Positions 56,179-64,000 of a stretch of DNA of 64,000 nucleotides are shown here, in pieces (positions within the stretch are counted from its first letter, which is position 1; every line of letters begins with the position of its first letter). The DNA is from CAYFHQ01 sp964342805 (GTDB lineage: Bacteria > Bacillota > Clostridia > Peptostreptococcales > Acidaminobacteraceae). Location of the stretch: positions 42,220 through 106,219 of the forward strand of contig CAYFHQ010000001.1 of the NCBI GenBank assembly GCA_964342805.1, given 5' to 3'. The position numbers and the translations under genes are program-made. Below the pieces are notes generated by a model. It made no database searches. It had not been told where the DNA came from and was given only the letters and a program-made list of their open reading frames with translations.

Positions 56179-57363
56179 TTATAAAACACCCTCTGCGATC
56201 AATTGGTCGATCTTTTCGTCACTATAATCAAAGAACTCTTTTAGGAGTTCCCGGTTATGCTGGCCAAGTAGGGGGGCTGGGGACTCAATGCCACCCGGAG
56301 TGTCACTCATTTTAATGGCAACACCAGGCATTTTTAGCTTGCCCGCCTTGGGGTGGTCCACTTCAACGATCATGTCACGGGCAAGGACCTGCTCGTTTTC
56401 CAGTACCTTGTCCACGTAGTTGATCGGGCCGTTTGGAACACCTGCCTCGTCGAAGATCTTGCTCCATTCCTCTGTGGTTTTTTCCACCAGTTTGGCAGCA
56501 AGGATGGGGCGAAGTTCGTCGTAGTTGTTGTTTCGCTCTGGATTGGTGGAGAACTTGGGATCGTCGACGATGTCCTCCAGGCCAGCTACGCCACAGAAAC
56601 GCTTCCAGATGGTGTCATTACCAACAGCGATAACAATTTTGGAGTCCTTGGAGTCAAAGGGCTCAAAGGGAACGATGGACGTGTGTCGGTTGCCTGCTGG
56701 CTTGGGCACTTCCTTGGTTACCACATAGCGGGCAATGGCATTTTCCAGCATGGCCACCTGGCAGTCTAACATAGCCACGTCCACTTTTTGACCCTTGCCA
56801 GACTCGTTGCGGTGGTTGAGGGCTGCTAGGACGCCTATGGCAGTAAACAAACCTGCAGCAATATCACCAATGGACGGACCCACACGTGTGGGTTCCCCAC
56901 CCTTGGCACCTGTAATACTCATAATGCCGCCCATGGCCTGGACAACGCCGTCATAAGCAGGTTTTTTGCTATAGGGGCCCGAATGGCCAAAACCCGAACT
57001 TGCCGCGTATACAATCCGTGGGTTGATCTCCTTGAGGACGTCGTAGCCTAGACCCAGCTTTTCCATGGTCCCTGGCCGGAAGTTTTCCACAATGACATCC
57101 ACGTCTTTGACTAGTTCTTTTAGGAGGGCCTTGCCCTCTTCGTGTTTGAGGTTGAGTGTCATGGACCGCTTGTTACGGTTCAAGCTCATGAAGTAGGCAC
57201 TTTCACCATTTTGGTAGGGGCCGAAATGTCTTGAGTCGTCTCCAGTCTTGGGCATCTCTACTTTTATGATGTCCGCTCCCAAGTCACCGAGAAGCATGGT
57301 ACAGTATGGACCTGCCAAAACACGGGTTAGATCGAGTATTTTTAATCCTTCTAATGGTCCCAT
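56179..57363 (-). CDS. Class III CoA-transferase (CaiB/BaiF family)
   Basis: The 394-residue protein has the family start LEGLKILDLTRVLAGPYCTM, followed by GADIIKVEMPKTGDDSRHFGP, and the catalytic Asp in GPSIGDIAAG near residue 170. It moves CoA between carboxylic acids. The acid is not readable from sequence; as last gene of the FdrA operon it probably activates or releases the acid left after the carbamoyl group is removed. GGGAGG precedes the start. Confidence 0.88.
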   Translation of the reverse strand: MGPLEGLKILDLTRVLAGPYCTMLLGDLGADIIKVEMPKTGDDSRHFGPYQNGESAYFMSLNRNKRSMTLNLKHEEGKALLKELVKDVDVIVENFRPGTMEKLGLGYDVLKEINPRIVYAASSGFGHSGPYSKKPAYDGVVQAMGGIMSITGAKGGEPTRVGPSIGDIAAGLFTAIGVLAALNHRNESGKGQKVDVAMLDCQVAMLENAIARYVVTKEVPKPAGNRHTSIVPFEPFDSKDSKIVIAVGNDTIWKRFCGVAGLEDIVDDPKFSTNPERNNNYDELRPILAAKLVEKTTEEWSKIFDEAGVPNGPINYVDKVLENEQVLARDMIVEVDHPKAGKLKMPGVAIKMSDTPGGIESPAPLLGQHNRELLKEFFDYSDEKIDQLIAEGVL

Positions 57364-57414
57364 GGGTTCCTCCCATTCTTTCCTGTGGTTATCAAATCAG
57401 TTGGTATACTAGGA

Positions 57415-57436
57415 GAGCCCACCATTTGGTGAGCTC
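57415..57436 (-). other. Intercistronic hairpin
   Basis: GAGCTCACC pairs with GGTGGGCTC (one wobble) around AAAT, between the cyclase and CoA-transferase genes. It has no T-run; it could be an RNA-processing or stability element. Confidence 0.4.
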
Positions 57437-57475
57437 AGCCTAGGAAAGGGTTATGTTAATTCATGGAGCAGAAAT

Positions 57476-58270
57476 TTAAACTTCTTCGTCGAATGCTACG
57501 ATTCGGCAGAATGCAGACTCGCCGCCCTGGAATTTCCATGGGAAGCAACCAATGATCAGACGCTTGTTGAGTACTTCGTCAATTTGACCACCTAGGTTTT
57601 CTGCGTGGATAATTTCGTGTGGCTTAGGGAATACGTGAATGTGCATTGCCTGGTACGTCTTTGGCCACTCGTAGATTTCATTTAGTTCTTTGCCATACTT
57701 CTTCTGCATGTACTCGTCACAAATCTTAGCTTCGCCTGGCTCCCAGTCACGGATTTTTGTGTTCATTGGGTGGTCAGCAGAACCACAGTCCACGCCGATC
57801 CACTTGATTTCCATGTCCTTGCACCACTGTGGGAAGTCCATAGATGGACCAGGGTGACGTAGCATGTAACGACGCTCGTCTGCTTCTGGTTGGTCCCAAC
57901 CATACTTGTGGTAGCCAGTGTTGATGATCAGGATGTCGCCCTTCTTCACTTCAACACGGTCCATGATGTCCTGTGGTGTGTAAATGCCATAGTCTTCAGC
58001 CATGTCAGACAGGTCAACAACTACGCCAGGGCCGCATAGTTTTTCCAGCTCTAGAGAAGCGATGTCACGGCCGGACGTGTCAAAGTGTAGGGGACCGTCA
58101 AGGTGTGTACCAATGTGGTTGGATGTTGTGATCAGCTGGCCGTTGGCTCCGTTTGGAGACAGACGCTTAAAGAATTTTACTTGTAGTGGCTCATATGTAG
58201 GCCATGGTGGTGTCAGATGGCTTGTGTTCTGAGAAAGGTCATACATTTTCACGTTTTTGAAAAAGTTCAT
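57476..58270 (-). CDS. Cyclase family (isatin hydrolase / kynurenine formamidase-like) amidohydrolase
   Basis: The 264-residue protein has the metal-binding motif of the family, HIGTHLDGPLHF (about residues 52-63), and later GVDCGSADHP and a conserved His in MHIHVFPKP. Members open amide or lactam rings (isatin, N-formylkynurenine). Placed in an operon with FdrA-type carbamoyl transfer genes, a ring-opening or amide-cleaving role on a ureide or similar compound is likely. AAGGAGG precedes the ATG. Confidence 0.85.
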   Translation of the reverse strand: MNFFKNVKMYDLSQNTSHLTPPWPTYEPLQVKFFKRLSPNGANGQLITTSNHIGTHLDGPLHFDTSGRDIASLELEKLCGPGVVVDLSDMAEDYGIYTPQDIMDRVEVKKGDILIINTGYHKYGWDQPEADERRYMLRHPGPSMDFPQWCKDMEIKWIGVDCGSADHPMNTKIRDWEPGEAKICDEYMQKKYGKELNEIYEWPKTYQAMHIHVFPKPHEIIHAENLGGQIDEVLNKRLIIGCFPWKFQGGESAFCRIVAFDEEV

Positions 58271-58383
58271 GTGGTATCCTCCTTATATTGGCTGCACGTC
58301 GCAGCTTCATCCTATGTTGTTTCGTGCTATCTTACGCTGTGCTAGGTTGGATGGGCCCTAATTGGGTTTTCCATCGGGAAAGC

Positions 58384-59646
58384 TTACTTGATCTTGCCTT
58401 CAGCTTCCATTTTATTGACAAACGCTTCAAGAGCGTCTTCAAAACATTTCATTGGTGGTCTAACTAGACCTGCACCTACCTGGCCAACACCTGGGTCCTT
58501 GTGGGCAATACCCGTGTTGATGATAGGAAGAATTTGCGTTTCAATTACCTTGCGGATATCAATACCTGTAGGTGTACCTCGGAAGTTCATAGTCGGCATT
58601 TTGTAGGCCTCATTCTCTTCCTCAGTAATCTCATACATGCTGGTGGAATAGTGGATAGCGTCCTGTGGCGTACCGCCAACAAACTGAACAATTGCTGGAG
58701 CCGTTGCCATGGCAAAGCCGCCAATACCGCTGGTTTCTGTAATTACAGAGTCACCAATGTCTGGGTTGGCGTCGTCTTTTGTATACCCAGGGAAGAAGAG
58801 GCCATCAATAATTTCTGCTGGTGCTGTAAACCACTGGTCACCAATGCCGGAAACCCGGATACCAAACTCTGTACCATTTCGAGCCATGGTCGTAACGATT
58901 GTTGAGTTTTCAATCCCTGCTGCCGGGTCAAGGGCCGACTTACAGGCTGGCATGGTTAGGTTGAGGAAGAAGTGGTCATTGGAGTGCATAAACTTGAGCA
59001 CTTCTGCTTTCTCGTCATTGGAGAAGTCTGTCATAACAATATATGGGGCAATTTCACGGATAAAGAGTGAGGTGCCCGCCTTATTCCGGTTGTGGCCTTC
59101 ATCACCCATTTGAACAACCTGAGCAATCATGGACTTGAGGTCAATGTTGCCTCGTAGCTTAAGGGCTGCTGTCAGAACAGGGGCCAGGGTCTTTTCCATC
59201 CACTGGAGTCTTTCAATAACTTCTTCACTGAAAGCGCCATAGCGGAGAACCTTACCCAGACCTTCATTTAATGTACAGTAAGCCAGGTTGCCAAAGGCTT
59301 CATTTTTAATGATCCATACTGGCATGGAGGCTGTAACAACACCCGCCATTGGACCTACTGCATTGTGGTGGTGGCAGGGGTCAAACTTGATTTCACCAGA
59401 AGCAGCTAGCTTGCGTGCTTCTTCTTCATTGGCTGCTAGGCCTTCATATATCAAACCGCCAATTACGGCACCCTTTAGGGGGCCACTCATGTTTTCCCAC
59501 TTGATTGGTGGACCTGCATGAAGGATGGTCTTTTTGTCCATACCCGGAATGTCCTTCTCTGCAACACCAATTCCAATTATGGTCGGTTGTGCTTTTTGTA
59601 GTCTTTCTAAAGCTTCGGCATTCGCCTTATTAATTAGATCTTTCAA
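58384..59646 (-). CDS. DUF1116 protein (YlbE/AllG-like, oxamate carbamoyltransferase subunit family)
   Basis: The 420-residue protein starts at TTG 59646 with AAAGGAGAGG upstream. The core motifs are LHAGPPIKWENMSGPLKGA, HHHNAVGPMAGVVTASMPVW and a C-terminal GVGQVGAGLVRPPMKCFEDA. In E. coli the DUF1116 protein YlbE works with FdrA and YlbF in the anaerobic allantoin pathway, where the three were reported to act as oxamate carbamoyltransferase. E. coli YlbE begins with an additional segment, which here is encoded by the separate small gene upstream. Confidence 0.85.
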   Translation of the reverse strand: MKDLINKANAEALERLQKAQPTIIGIGVAEKDIPGMDKKTILHAGPPIKWENMSGPLKGAVIGGLIYEGLAANEEEARKLAASGEIKFDPCHHHNAVGPMAGVVTASMPVWIIKNEAFGNLAYCTLNEGLGKVLRYGAFSEEVIERLQWMEKTLAPVLTAALKLRGNIDLKSMIAQVVQMGDEGHNRNKAGTSLFIREIAPYIVMTDFSNDEKAEVLKFMHSNDHFFLNLTMPACKSALDPAAGIENSTIVTTMARNGTEFGIRVSGIGDQWFTAPAEIIDGLFFPGYTKDDANPDIGDSVITETSGIGGFAMATAPAIVQFVGGTPQDAIHYSTSMYEITEEENEAYKMPTMNFRGTPTGIDIRKVIETQILPIINTGIAHKDPGVGQVGAGLVRPPMKCFEDALEAFVNKMEAEGKIK

Positions 59647-59667
59647 CGCTTCCTCTCCTTTACTCGA

Positions 59668-59838
59668 CTATTTCAACCGATCCAGTAGAGCCCGTAGTTT
59701 AGGGTTTCCACCTGCAACAGGTCGCCAGTTCATTTGTAGTGCCTCAACCTCTTGGTTCTTCAGGTCCTTCTGGAAGGATTCAAGACCCATGTTGATCACC
59801 TTTAGTTCCTTTTGGAATAGTTCATTGATCTTACTCAC
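59668..59838 (-). CDS. 56-residue protein equivalent to the N-terminal segment of YlbE
   Basis: The short protein reads SKINELFQKELKVINMGLES, then KNQEVEALQMNWRPVAGGNP. This is the same pattern (xLxVINxGxxxFxxDLxxQxVxVxQxxWxPxxGG) that I recall at the start of enterobacterial YlbE-type DUF1116 proteins. It starts at GTG 59838, with GGAGGG upstream. A separate ribosome site before the DUF1116 gene, 21 bases after this stop, argues for two real genes and not a frameshift. It is probably a small subunit of the carbamoyltransferase. Confidence 0.7.
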   Translation of the reverse strand: MSKINELFQKELKVINMGLESFQKDLKNQEVEALQMNWRPVAGGNPKLRALLDRLK

Positions 59839-59851
59839 TGTTTGCTCCCTC

Positions 59852-61405
59852 CTATGCCTGCACCTTTGACATAATCCGTTGTACCAACCGAACTGCCTGT
59901 GCATTGGACGGCATGACAATGATATCTTGTGCCTCAAGGGTTGCCTTGGAAGCGTCTAACCCCTGTGGATCATTTGCTGTACCTGTAATGGATGCCACCA
60001 CTACGATTTCCTTGCCTTCTTTTTGAAGTTTCCTTCTCACGTCGGCTATAGAGTTGGCCACTTCAGCAGCCGGGTCCTCGTGGGCCCCGTAGCCGATTAC
60101 GATGTCCACTAGACATACGGCAACCGTCCCGTCAATGTCCGTGGCAAATCGGTCAGACCGGGTGGATGGGTCAATCATTGGGTGGGGACGTCCAACTGTA
60201 AACTGGTCTTCCCCAAGGTCCAGGCAAACATTGCCTGTCAGGTTGTCCAGGTCCTTGAGCTCAAACTCAGGAGACAGTGGAATATTGGAGTAAATACCAC
60301 CCAGGGTATTGCCGAGAACCTTCATGGCTTCATCGGCCAGGGTACCGCCGGTATAGAGGCCTCTAAAGACTTTTTGGTCTGGCTTGAGCTTGGCCAGTTG
60401 GGCTTCAACCATGGCATCGACTTCAGCTTCAGGCTGGGTAAAGCCCGTCGCGTCCGTAGGCATTTCACCTTTGGCCAGTGCTACAGCCTTAAGGGCCGCA
60501 TCTTCTAAAGTAATACAAGCATAGGCGCCAACTTCTTTAATGGCTTCTGGGTCACCACCAATGAAGTCTACAACCACTGGCTTGTCTGTTTCTTTTGTCA
60601 TGGCCAGGATTTTCTTTGCAACCTCAGGTGCTGGCGGCTTGGAAATAAGGACGATGACTTCTGTCTGAGGGTCAGCCATGAGGGCTTCCATGCCCTGGAT
60701 CATCATGAGACCACCAATTTCAGACTTTAGGTCACGGCCACCGGTACCAATGACCTGGGAGCAACCTGAACCGAATTTATCGATAAGGGCTGAAACTTCT
60801 TGAGTACCTGTACCGGACGCACCTACTATGCCAATCGGGCCCCTTCGGACTACATTGGCAAAGGCCAGGGGCACACCATTGATAATGGCTGTACCACAGT
60901 CAGGTCCCATCATGAGAAGTCCCTTTTCAACAGCTTTTTGTTTGAGTTTTAATTCGGATTCAACTGACACATTGTCCGAGAACAACATGACATGGAGGTC
61001 CTTGTCCAGAAGTTTGGAAACTTCTTCTTCCGCATATTGACCAGGAATGGATACCACGGCCATATTGGCGTCCGGCATCATTTCCACTGCGGCCTCTAGG
61101 GTCACTGGCTGATAATCACTGCCCGACTCTACTTTCTTTTGTGTCAGCAGCTCGTCAACTTTTAGAATCACAGCTTCCATGACCTCGTTCGAGTCCACGT
61201 CTGCTGCGATAAAAAAGTCATTGGCCGAAACATCACTGAGGCCCGGACTTCCCAGTCCCAGGTTTTCAACCAATTCCAGGTTGAGCTCTGTTCCCATACC
61301 AACCAGTACTTCCTTCACGCCTTCCATGGTTTTGATATCCTTGGAAATCAGCATGAGGGTCACGGAGTCGTAATAGGAATTTTTACGAACGTCCAGTTGT
61401 ATCAT
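59852..61405 (-). CDS. fdrA: FdrA family protein (acyl-CoA-synthetase-like carbamoyltransferase subunit)
   Basis: The 517-residue protein is built like a duplicated succinyl-CoA synthetase alpha chain: N-terminal MIQLDVRKNSYYDSVTLMLI, the nucleotide/CoA loop GIVGASGTGTQEVSALID, then TGGRDLKSEIGG and a second half with TGGTLADEAM. FdrA proteins go with DUF1116 and DUF2877 partners and are linked to phosphorolytic carbamoyl transfer (oxalurate to oxamate and carbamoyl phosphate). ATG 61405, after GGAGG, overlaps the DUF2877 stop. Confidence 0.88.
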   Translation of the reverse strand: MIQLDVRKNSYYDSVTLMLISKDIKTMEGVKEVLVGMGTELNLELVENLGLGSPGLSDVSANDFFIAADVDSNEVMEAVILKVDELLTQKKVESGSDYQPVTLEAAVEMMPDANMAVVSIPGQYAEEEVSKLLDKDLHVMLFSDNVSVESELKLKQKAVEKGLLMMGPDCGTAIINGVPLAFANVVRRGPIGIVGASGTGTQEVSALIDKFGSGCSQVIGTGGRDLKSEIGGLMMIQGMEALMADPQTEVIVLISKPPAPEVAKKILAMTKETDKPVVVDFIGGDPEAIKEVGAYACITLEDAALKAVALAKGEMPTDATGFTQPEAEVDAMVEAQLAKLKPDQKVFRGLYTGGTLADEAMKVLGNTLGGIYSNIPLSPEFELKDLDNLTGNVCLDLGEDQFTVGRPHPMIDPSTRSDRFATDIDGTVAVCLVDIVIGYGAHEDPAAEVANSIADVRRKLQKEGKEIVVVASITGTANDPQGLDASKATLEAQDIIVMPSNAQAVRLVQRIMSKVQA

Positions 61406-62351
61406 GAGCGTTTCCTCCTTCATTTATTCGTTTCAGCAGCAATTGACACATGCAATATACGCCGAATAAAAAATCGGTTCCTGAGCTGGAGCCTGTTCCC
61501 ATGGCGGCGGTAACCAACTTTTCAAAAGAAGGTTTTACGTCGTAGAACATGGCTTGAACCACCGCCCGGTAGTTGTCGGCCACCTTCCCCCTAGAACCAT
61601 GCTTCAGCATTTCTTCACTGACCTTGGTCGTGCGGCCAATGCAGAGGGTGTACAATTTATCCAAGTGGACCAGGAGTTTTTGCTTGTCTCCATGGTTCAC
61701 CTTGTTGTCATAGATTTGGGTAATCATGAGGCCCAGTAAAAAGTCGTCTGTGGAGGGGGTTAAACCCGGTCCAAACCCAGTGAACTTGGGAAGCAAACGG
61801 TAGAGGCCTTGGTCATCTTGGTCCAGGTTTAACTGGATGATGTCTCTCAATCGATCTCCAATGAACTCGGCATACTCATTCAGGTCTGGGCATTCCTCTA
61901 GGGTGATGGTCCCTGGTGAATCAAAATCAAGGCAGGTGATGAGTTTGGCTATGCCACCCATGGCACCCTGTTCTATGATTTTCTCTCTGAGGGCTTCCAT
62001 ACGTGGGGGTCTTTCTACAAGATCCAAGGGTCTTGTTTTCCCCTGGATTCCTTCAGACCATTCCTCCGCATTTTGAAAGCGTATTTCCCGTTTGTTGGCT
62101 ACAAACTGGAGGCCATACTCATGGATTTCCACCACATCGTCTTGGTGTATATTCTTGATTTCCCGTCTATTGATTTCAACAATGCCACTCATGGGACCAA
62201 TGGTCTTCTCTGGGGTTAAAAACGTCATGAGGTTGCCTGTTTCATCGATGATGTTAAAGGCGTCCTTAAACACAGAGTGTACTCTTGCGGTCTCCCCTTT
62301 ATGGGCGACCAGGTAGGTCTTTAGGTCCCCGGCAATGCGTACTCCAACCAT
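61383..62351 (-). CDS. DUF2877 protein (YlbF/AllH-like)
   Basis: The 322-residue protein carries the DUF2877 hallmark GFGPGLTPSTDDFLLGLM (about 193-210) and a second Gly-rich motif TGSSSGTDFLFGVY (about 287-300), which look like phosphate- or metal-binding loops. It is the third component of the FdrA-DUF1116-DUF2877 set. The start is preceded by GAGG; the end overlaps fdrA by 23 bases. Confidence 0.85.
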   Translation of the reverse strand: MVGVRIAGDLKTYLVAHKGETARVHSVFKDAFNIIDETGNLMTFLTPEKTIGPMSGIVEINRREIKNIHQDDVVEIHEYGLQFVANKREIRFQNAEEWSEGIQGKTRPLDLVERPPRMEALREKIIEQGAMGGIAKLITCLDFDSPGTITLEECPDLNEYAEFIGDRLRDIIQLNLDQDDQGLYRLLPKFTGFGPGLTPSTDDFLLGLMITQIYDNKVNHGDKQKLLVHLDKLYTLCIGRTTKVSEEMLKHGSRGKVADNYRAVVQAMFYDVKPSFEKLVTAAMGTGSSSGTDFLFGVYCMCQLLLKRINEGGNAHDTTGRS

Positions 62352-62377
62352 GCCGACCTCTTTCTTGGTGCTTATAC

Positions 62378-64000
62378 TTATGCACTCCCCCCATCCTTCT
62401 GTAACACGTCTAGAATTTTCAGTGCAATATGCACATTGAGGGTCACATTTGGATCATTAAAATCAATGTTGCCAATCTCTTTGATCCGTTGCATCCGGTA
62501 AATAACTGTATTGTAGTGGGTATACATTTCCTCTGATACCTTCTTGAGGTTGCAACCACATTGGTAGTACATTTTTAGGGTTTCCAGAAGTTCAGCGTCC
62601 TTGTCCCGGTCATACTCCACAATGGGACCCAGGGTTTCGGTGAAGAACTGCTGGAGTTCCGGTTGGATCTCTTCATGGGACAAGATCCGGTAAATACCCA
62701 GTTCATCGAAATGAAGGATGCTGGGTTGCTCATTATTCAGGGCTAACTTTTGCAGGGACCGCTGGGCCTCCCGGTAACTCTTGTAGAGTTCCTTATAGTT
62801 GCCATAAACCCGTCCAACCCCGATGGAAATGCGGTTATGGATGTTTTCCAGCTTGCCAAAGCTCAATAGGTCTTTTGAAAACTGTAGCATTTGGTCCTTC
62901 ATGACTTCCTCAGGGGTTTGATAGTCAAAACCTAAAAGGAAGATGACCCGGTCACTCTTATTGCCATAGATCATTTCGCCCTTGTAGAACCGTTGCAAAC
63001 GTTCGACCACACTAATCAGTTTTGCATTCAACTGTTTGAGCATTTTCGAGTTGTTGGGTGTATATTTAACGTCGTTATTGATTTCAGTTAAAGAAGCCAC
63101 AATGACCCCATATAGATTTCCCTTGTTGAAATCAAAATAGGAGGCTTTCTCGATGGCCCTAAACTGCTGGCTTTCGTTACTGGATAACAACTCCTCAATG
63201 AACTCGATTTTGTGTTTGTTCTCATTCTCATATACAGAGAGCTTCTTGGATGAATTGAGGGCTATCAAGGAGGTTGCCGCCTCGATCACAAAAAGGGTGG
63301 TTTCAGAAATGTCACCTTCCACATCCCAAAGGACAACATTTCCGTAGGAAATCTCGTCGGAATAGATGGGGATCATGAGGCGATTGATCTCTTGGTCGCC
63401 GATCTTGTCCAAGTGGGTTTCAATTCCCTGGTCTCGGACAACCCGCTTCTTCCTGGTGGTCTTACTCTGGAAGAGGGTGTCAACGATGGGCTGGATTTCT
63501 TTTCTAAAATCCTCGTCTGCAACAATGACGTAGTCCTTGAAAATCTCCTCTGTAATGGCAACAGGTGCGCCCACCACTTCATGGATCATGGAAGCGATTT
63601 CCACCAAATCCCCTCCCCGTAACATGATTTCCTTCAGTTGATTATTGAACTGGTCAATCTGCATGAGTAGTTTGGTTTGTTTACTCACCACATTGGTCAG
63701 GACAGATGTAATCACGTCACCAAAGGACACGTCCAGGGGAATAGATACAATGGGAAAGGACAAGGCGTTGGCCGTTTCTACAACGCTTTGAGGTAGTTCT
63801 TCAATATATCGCTTTGTCTTTATACCGATCCCGGCCACGCCAATGTTCTTCATGGTAGGGATCAGGTCGTTGAGCTTTTGGACATCGTCCCGGATGGAAT
63901 AGGCTGTGGTCAGCAAAAATTCTCCAGGTTTGACCCAGTTGACAATGTCGGGTACTTCCATAACGTTTACAGTGGTTATGGTATTTTCTAGACCCTCATG
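62378..64000 (-). CDS. PucR family transcriptional regulator, 5' end beyond the window
   Basis: At least 540 residues are visible. The frame is open past the internal ATG at 63961 to the window edge, reading EGLENTITTVNVMEVPDIV, which is the usual PucR N-terminal domain; the true start lies outside. It ends with a PucR-type HTH (LLETLKMYYQCGCNLKKVSE, YNTVIYRMQRIKEIG). A GGDEF-like or CdaR middle region lies between. PucR controls purine and ureide degradation in Bacillus and allantoin-type genes elsewhere. It is upstream of and parallel to the FdrA operon, with 26 bases between it and the DUF2877 gene. Confidence 0.9.
   Translation of the reverse strand, partial: HEGLENTITTVNVMEVPDIVNWVKPGEFLLTTAYSIRDDVQKLNDLIPTMKNIGVAGIGIKTKRYIEELPQSVVETANALSFPIVSIPLDVSFGDVITSVLTNVVSKQTKLLMQIDQFNNQLKEIMLRGGDLVEIASMIHEVVGAPVAITEEIFKDYVIVADEDFRKEIQPIVDTLFQSKTTRKKRVVRDQGIETHLDKIGDQEINRLMIPIYSDEISYGNVVLWDVEGDISETTLFVIEAATSLIALNSSKKLSVYENENKHKIEFIEELLSSNESQQFRAIEKASYFDFNKGNLYGVIVASLTEINNDVKYTPNNSKMLKQLNAKLISVVERLQRFYKGEMIYGNKSDRVIFLLGFDYQTPEEVMKDQMLQFSKDLLSFGKLENIHNRISIGVGRVYGNYKELYKSYREAQRSLQKLALNNEQPSILHFDELGIYRILSHEEIQPELQQFFTETLGPIVEYDRDKDAELLETLKMYYQCGCNLKKVSEEMYTHYNTVIYRMQRIKEIGNIDFNDPNVTLNVHIALKILDVLQKDGGSA

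Overview
The window reads as chromosomal DNA of a Gram-positive anaerobe of the class Clostridia. The grounds are strong AGGAGG-type ribosome binding sites, many short intrinsic terminators, a catabolite-repression-like box, oxygen-sensitive glycyl-radical chemistry, an EFR1-type ferredoxin, YesM/YesN signalling and amino-acid and ureide fermentation genes. The genus cannot be fixed from the sequence. Most of the window is of medium GC. The methyltransferase-endonuclease gene (6793-8691) and the toxin-antitoxin pair (27703-29150) are clearly more AT-rich and look acquired.

Layout: 1-9962 holds a partial tRNA glutamyl-Q synthetase gene, a DUF2177 membrane protein, a glycolipid glycosyltransferase, a 123-bp MITE-like element that runs into the end of a hemerythrin gene, a very large PAS/EAL/histidine-kinase protein, a one-piece C5-methyltransferase plus endonuclease gene and two small membrane or exported proteins. 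10030-13930 holds an AraC regulator, a secreted LysM protein with two SnoaL-like domains, an AEC transporter and a MazG-like hydrolase. 14014-26612 is one metabolic unit: a RocR-like sigma-54 activator, an excellent -24/-12 promoter, a five-gene oligopeptide transporter, the glycyl-radical 4-hydroxyproline dehydratase HypD with its activase HypE, and an ALDH4-type P5C dehydrogenase. Read together, it imports (hydroxy)proline-containing peptides or free hydroxyproline, dehydrates hydroxyproline to P5C and oxidises P5C to glutamate. 26658-29150 holds two XRE regulators and a Panacea-type toxin-antitoxin pair.

29274-40819 is dominated by beta-glucoside metabolism: two GH94 phosphorylases, one apparently C-terminally aberrant CUT1 permease under a cre-like box, and an upstream binding-protein/YesM/YesN sensing unit. 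40973-55996 holds two chemoreceptors, several unrecognised membrane proteins, a CPBP protease, RecQ, an unusual Tad-type protein with about nine NGN repeats, an NtrC-type regulator with a degenerate GAFTGA loop, its damaged sensor kinase and a flavodoxin-ferredoxin protein. 56118-64000 is a FdrA/DUF1116/DUF2877 (oxamate-carbamoyltransferase-like) operon with a cyclase-family hydrolase, a class III CoA-transferase and a PucR regulator, probably for fermenting a ureido compound.

At least five otherwise well-preserved genes carry single-base frameshifts or in-frame stops: pruA, the oppA-like gene, the yesN-like gene, an mcp and a sensor kinase; a sixth small ORF may too. Three of the clear lesions sit in runs of six or seven identical bases, so consensus sequencing error is a serious alternative to real gene decay.
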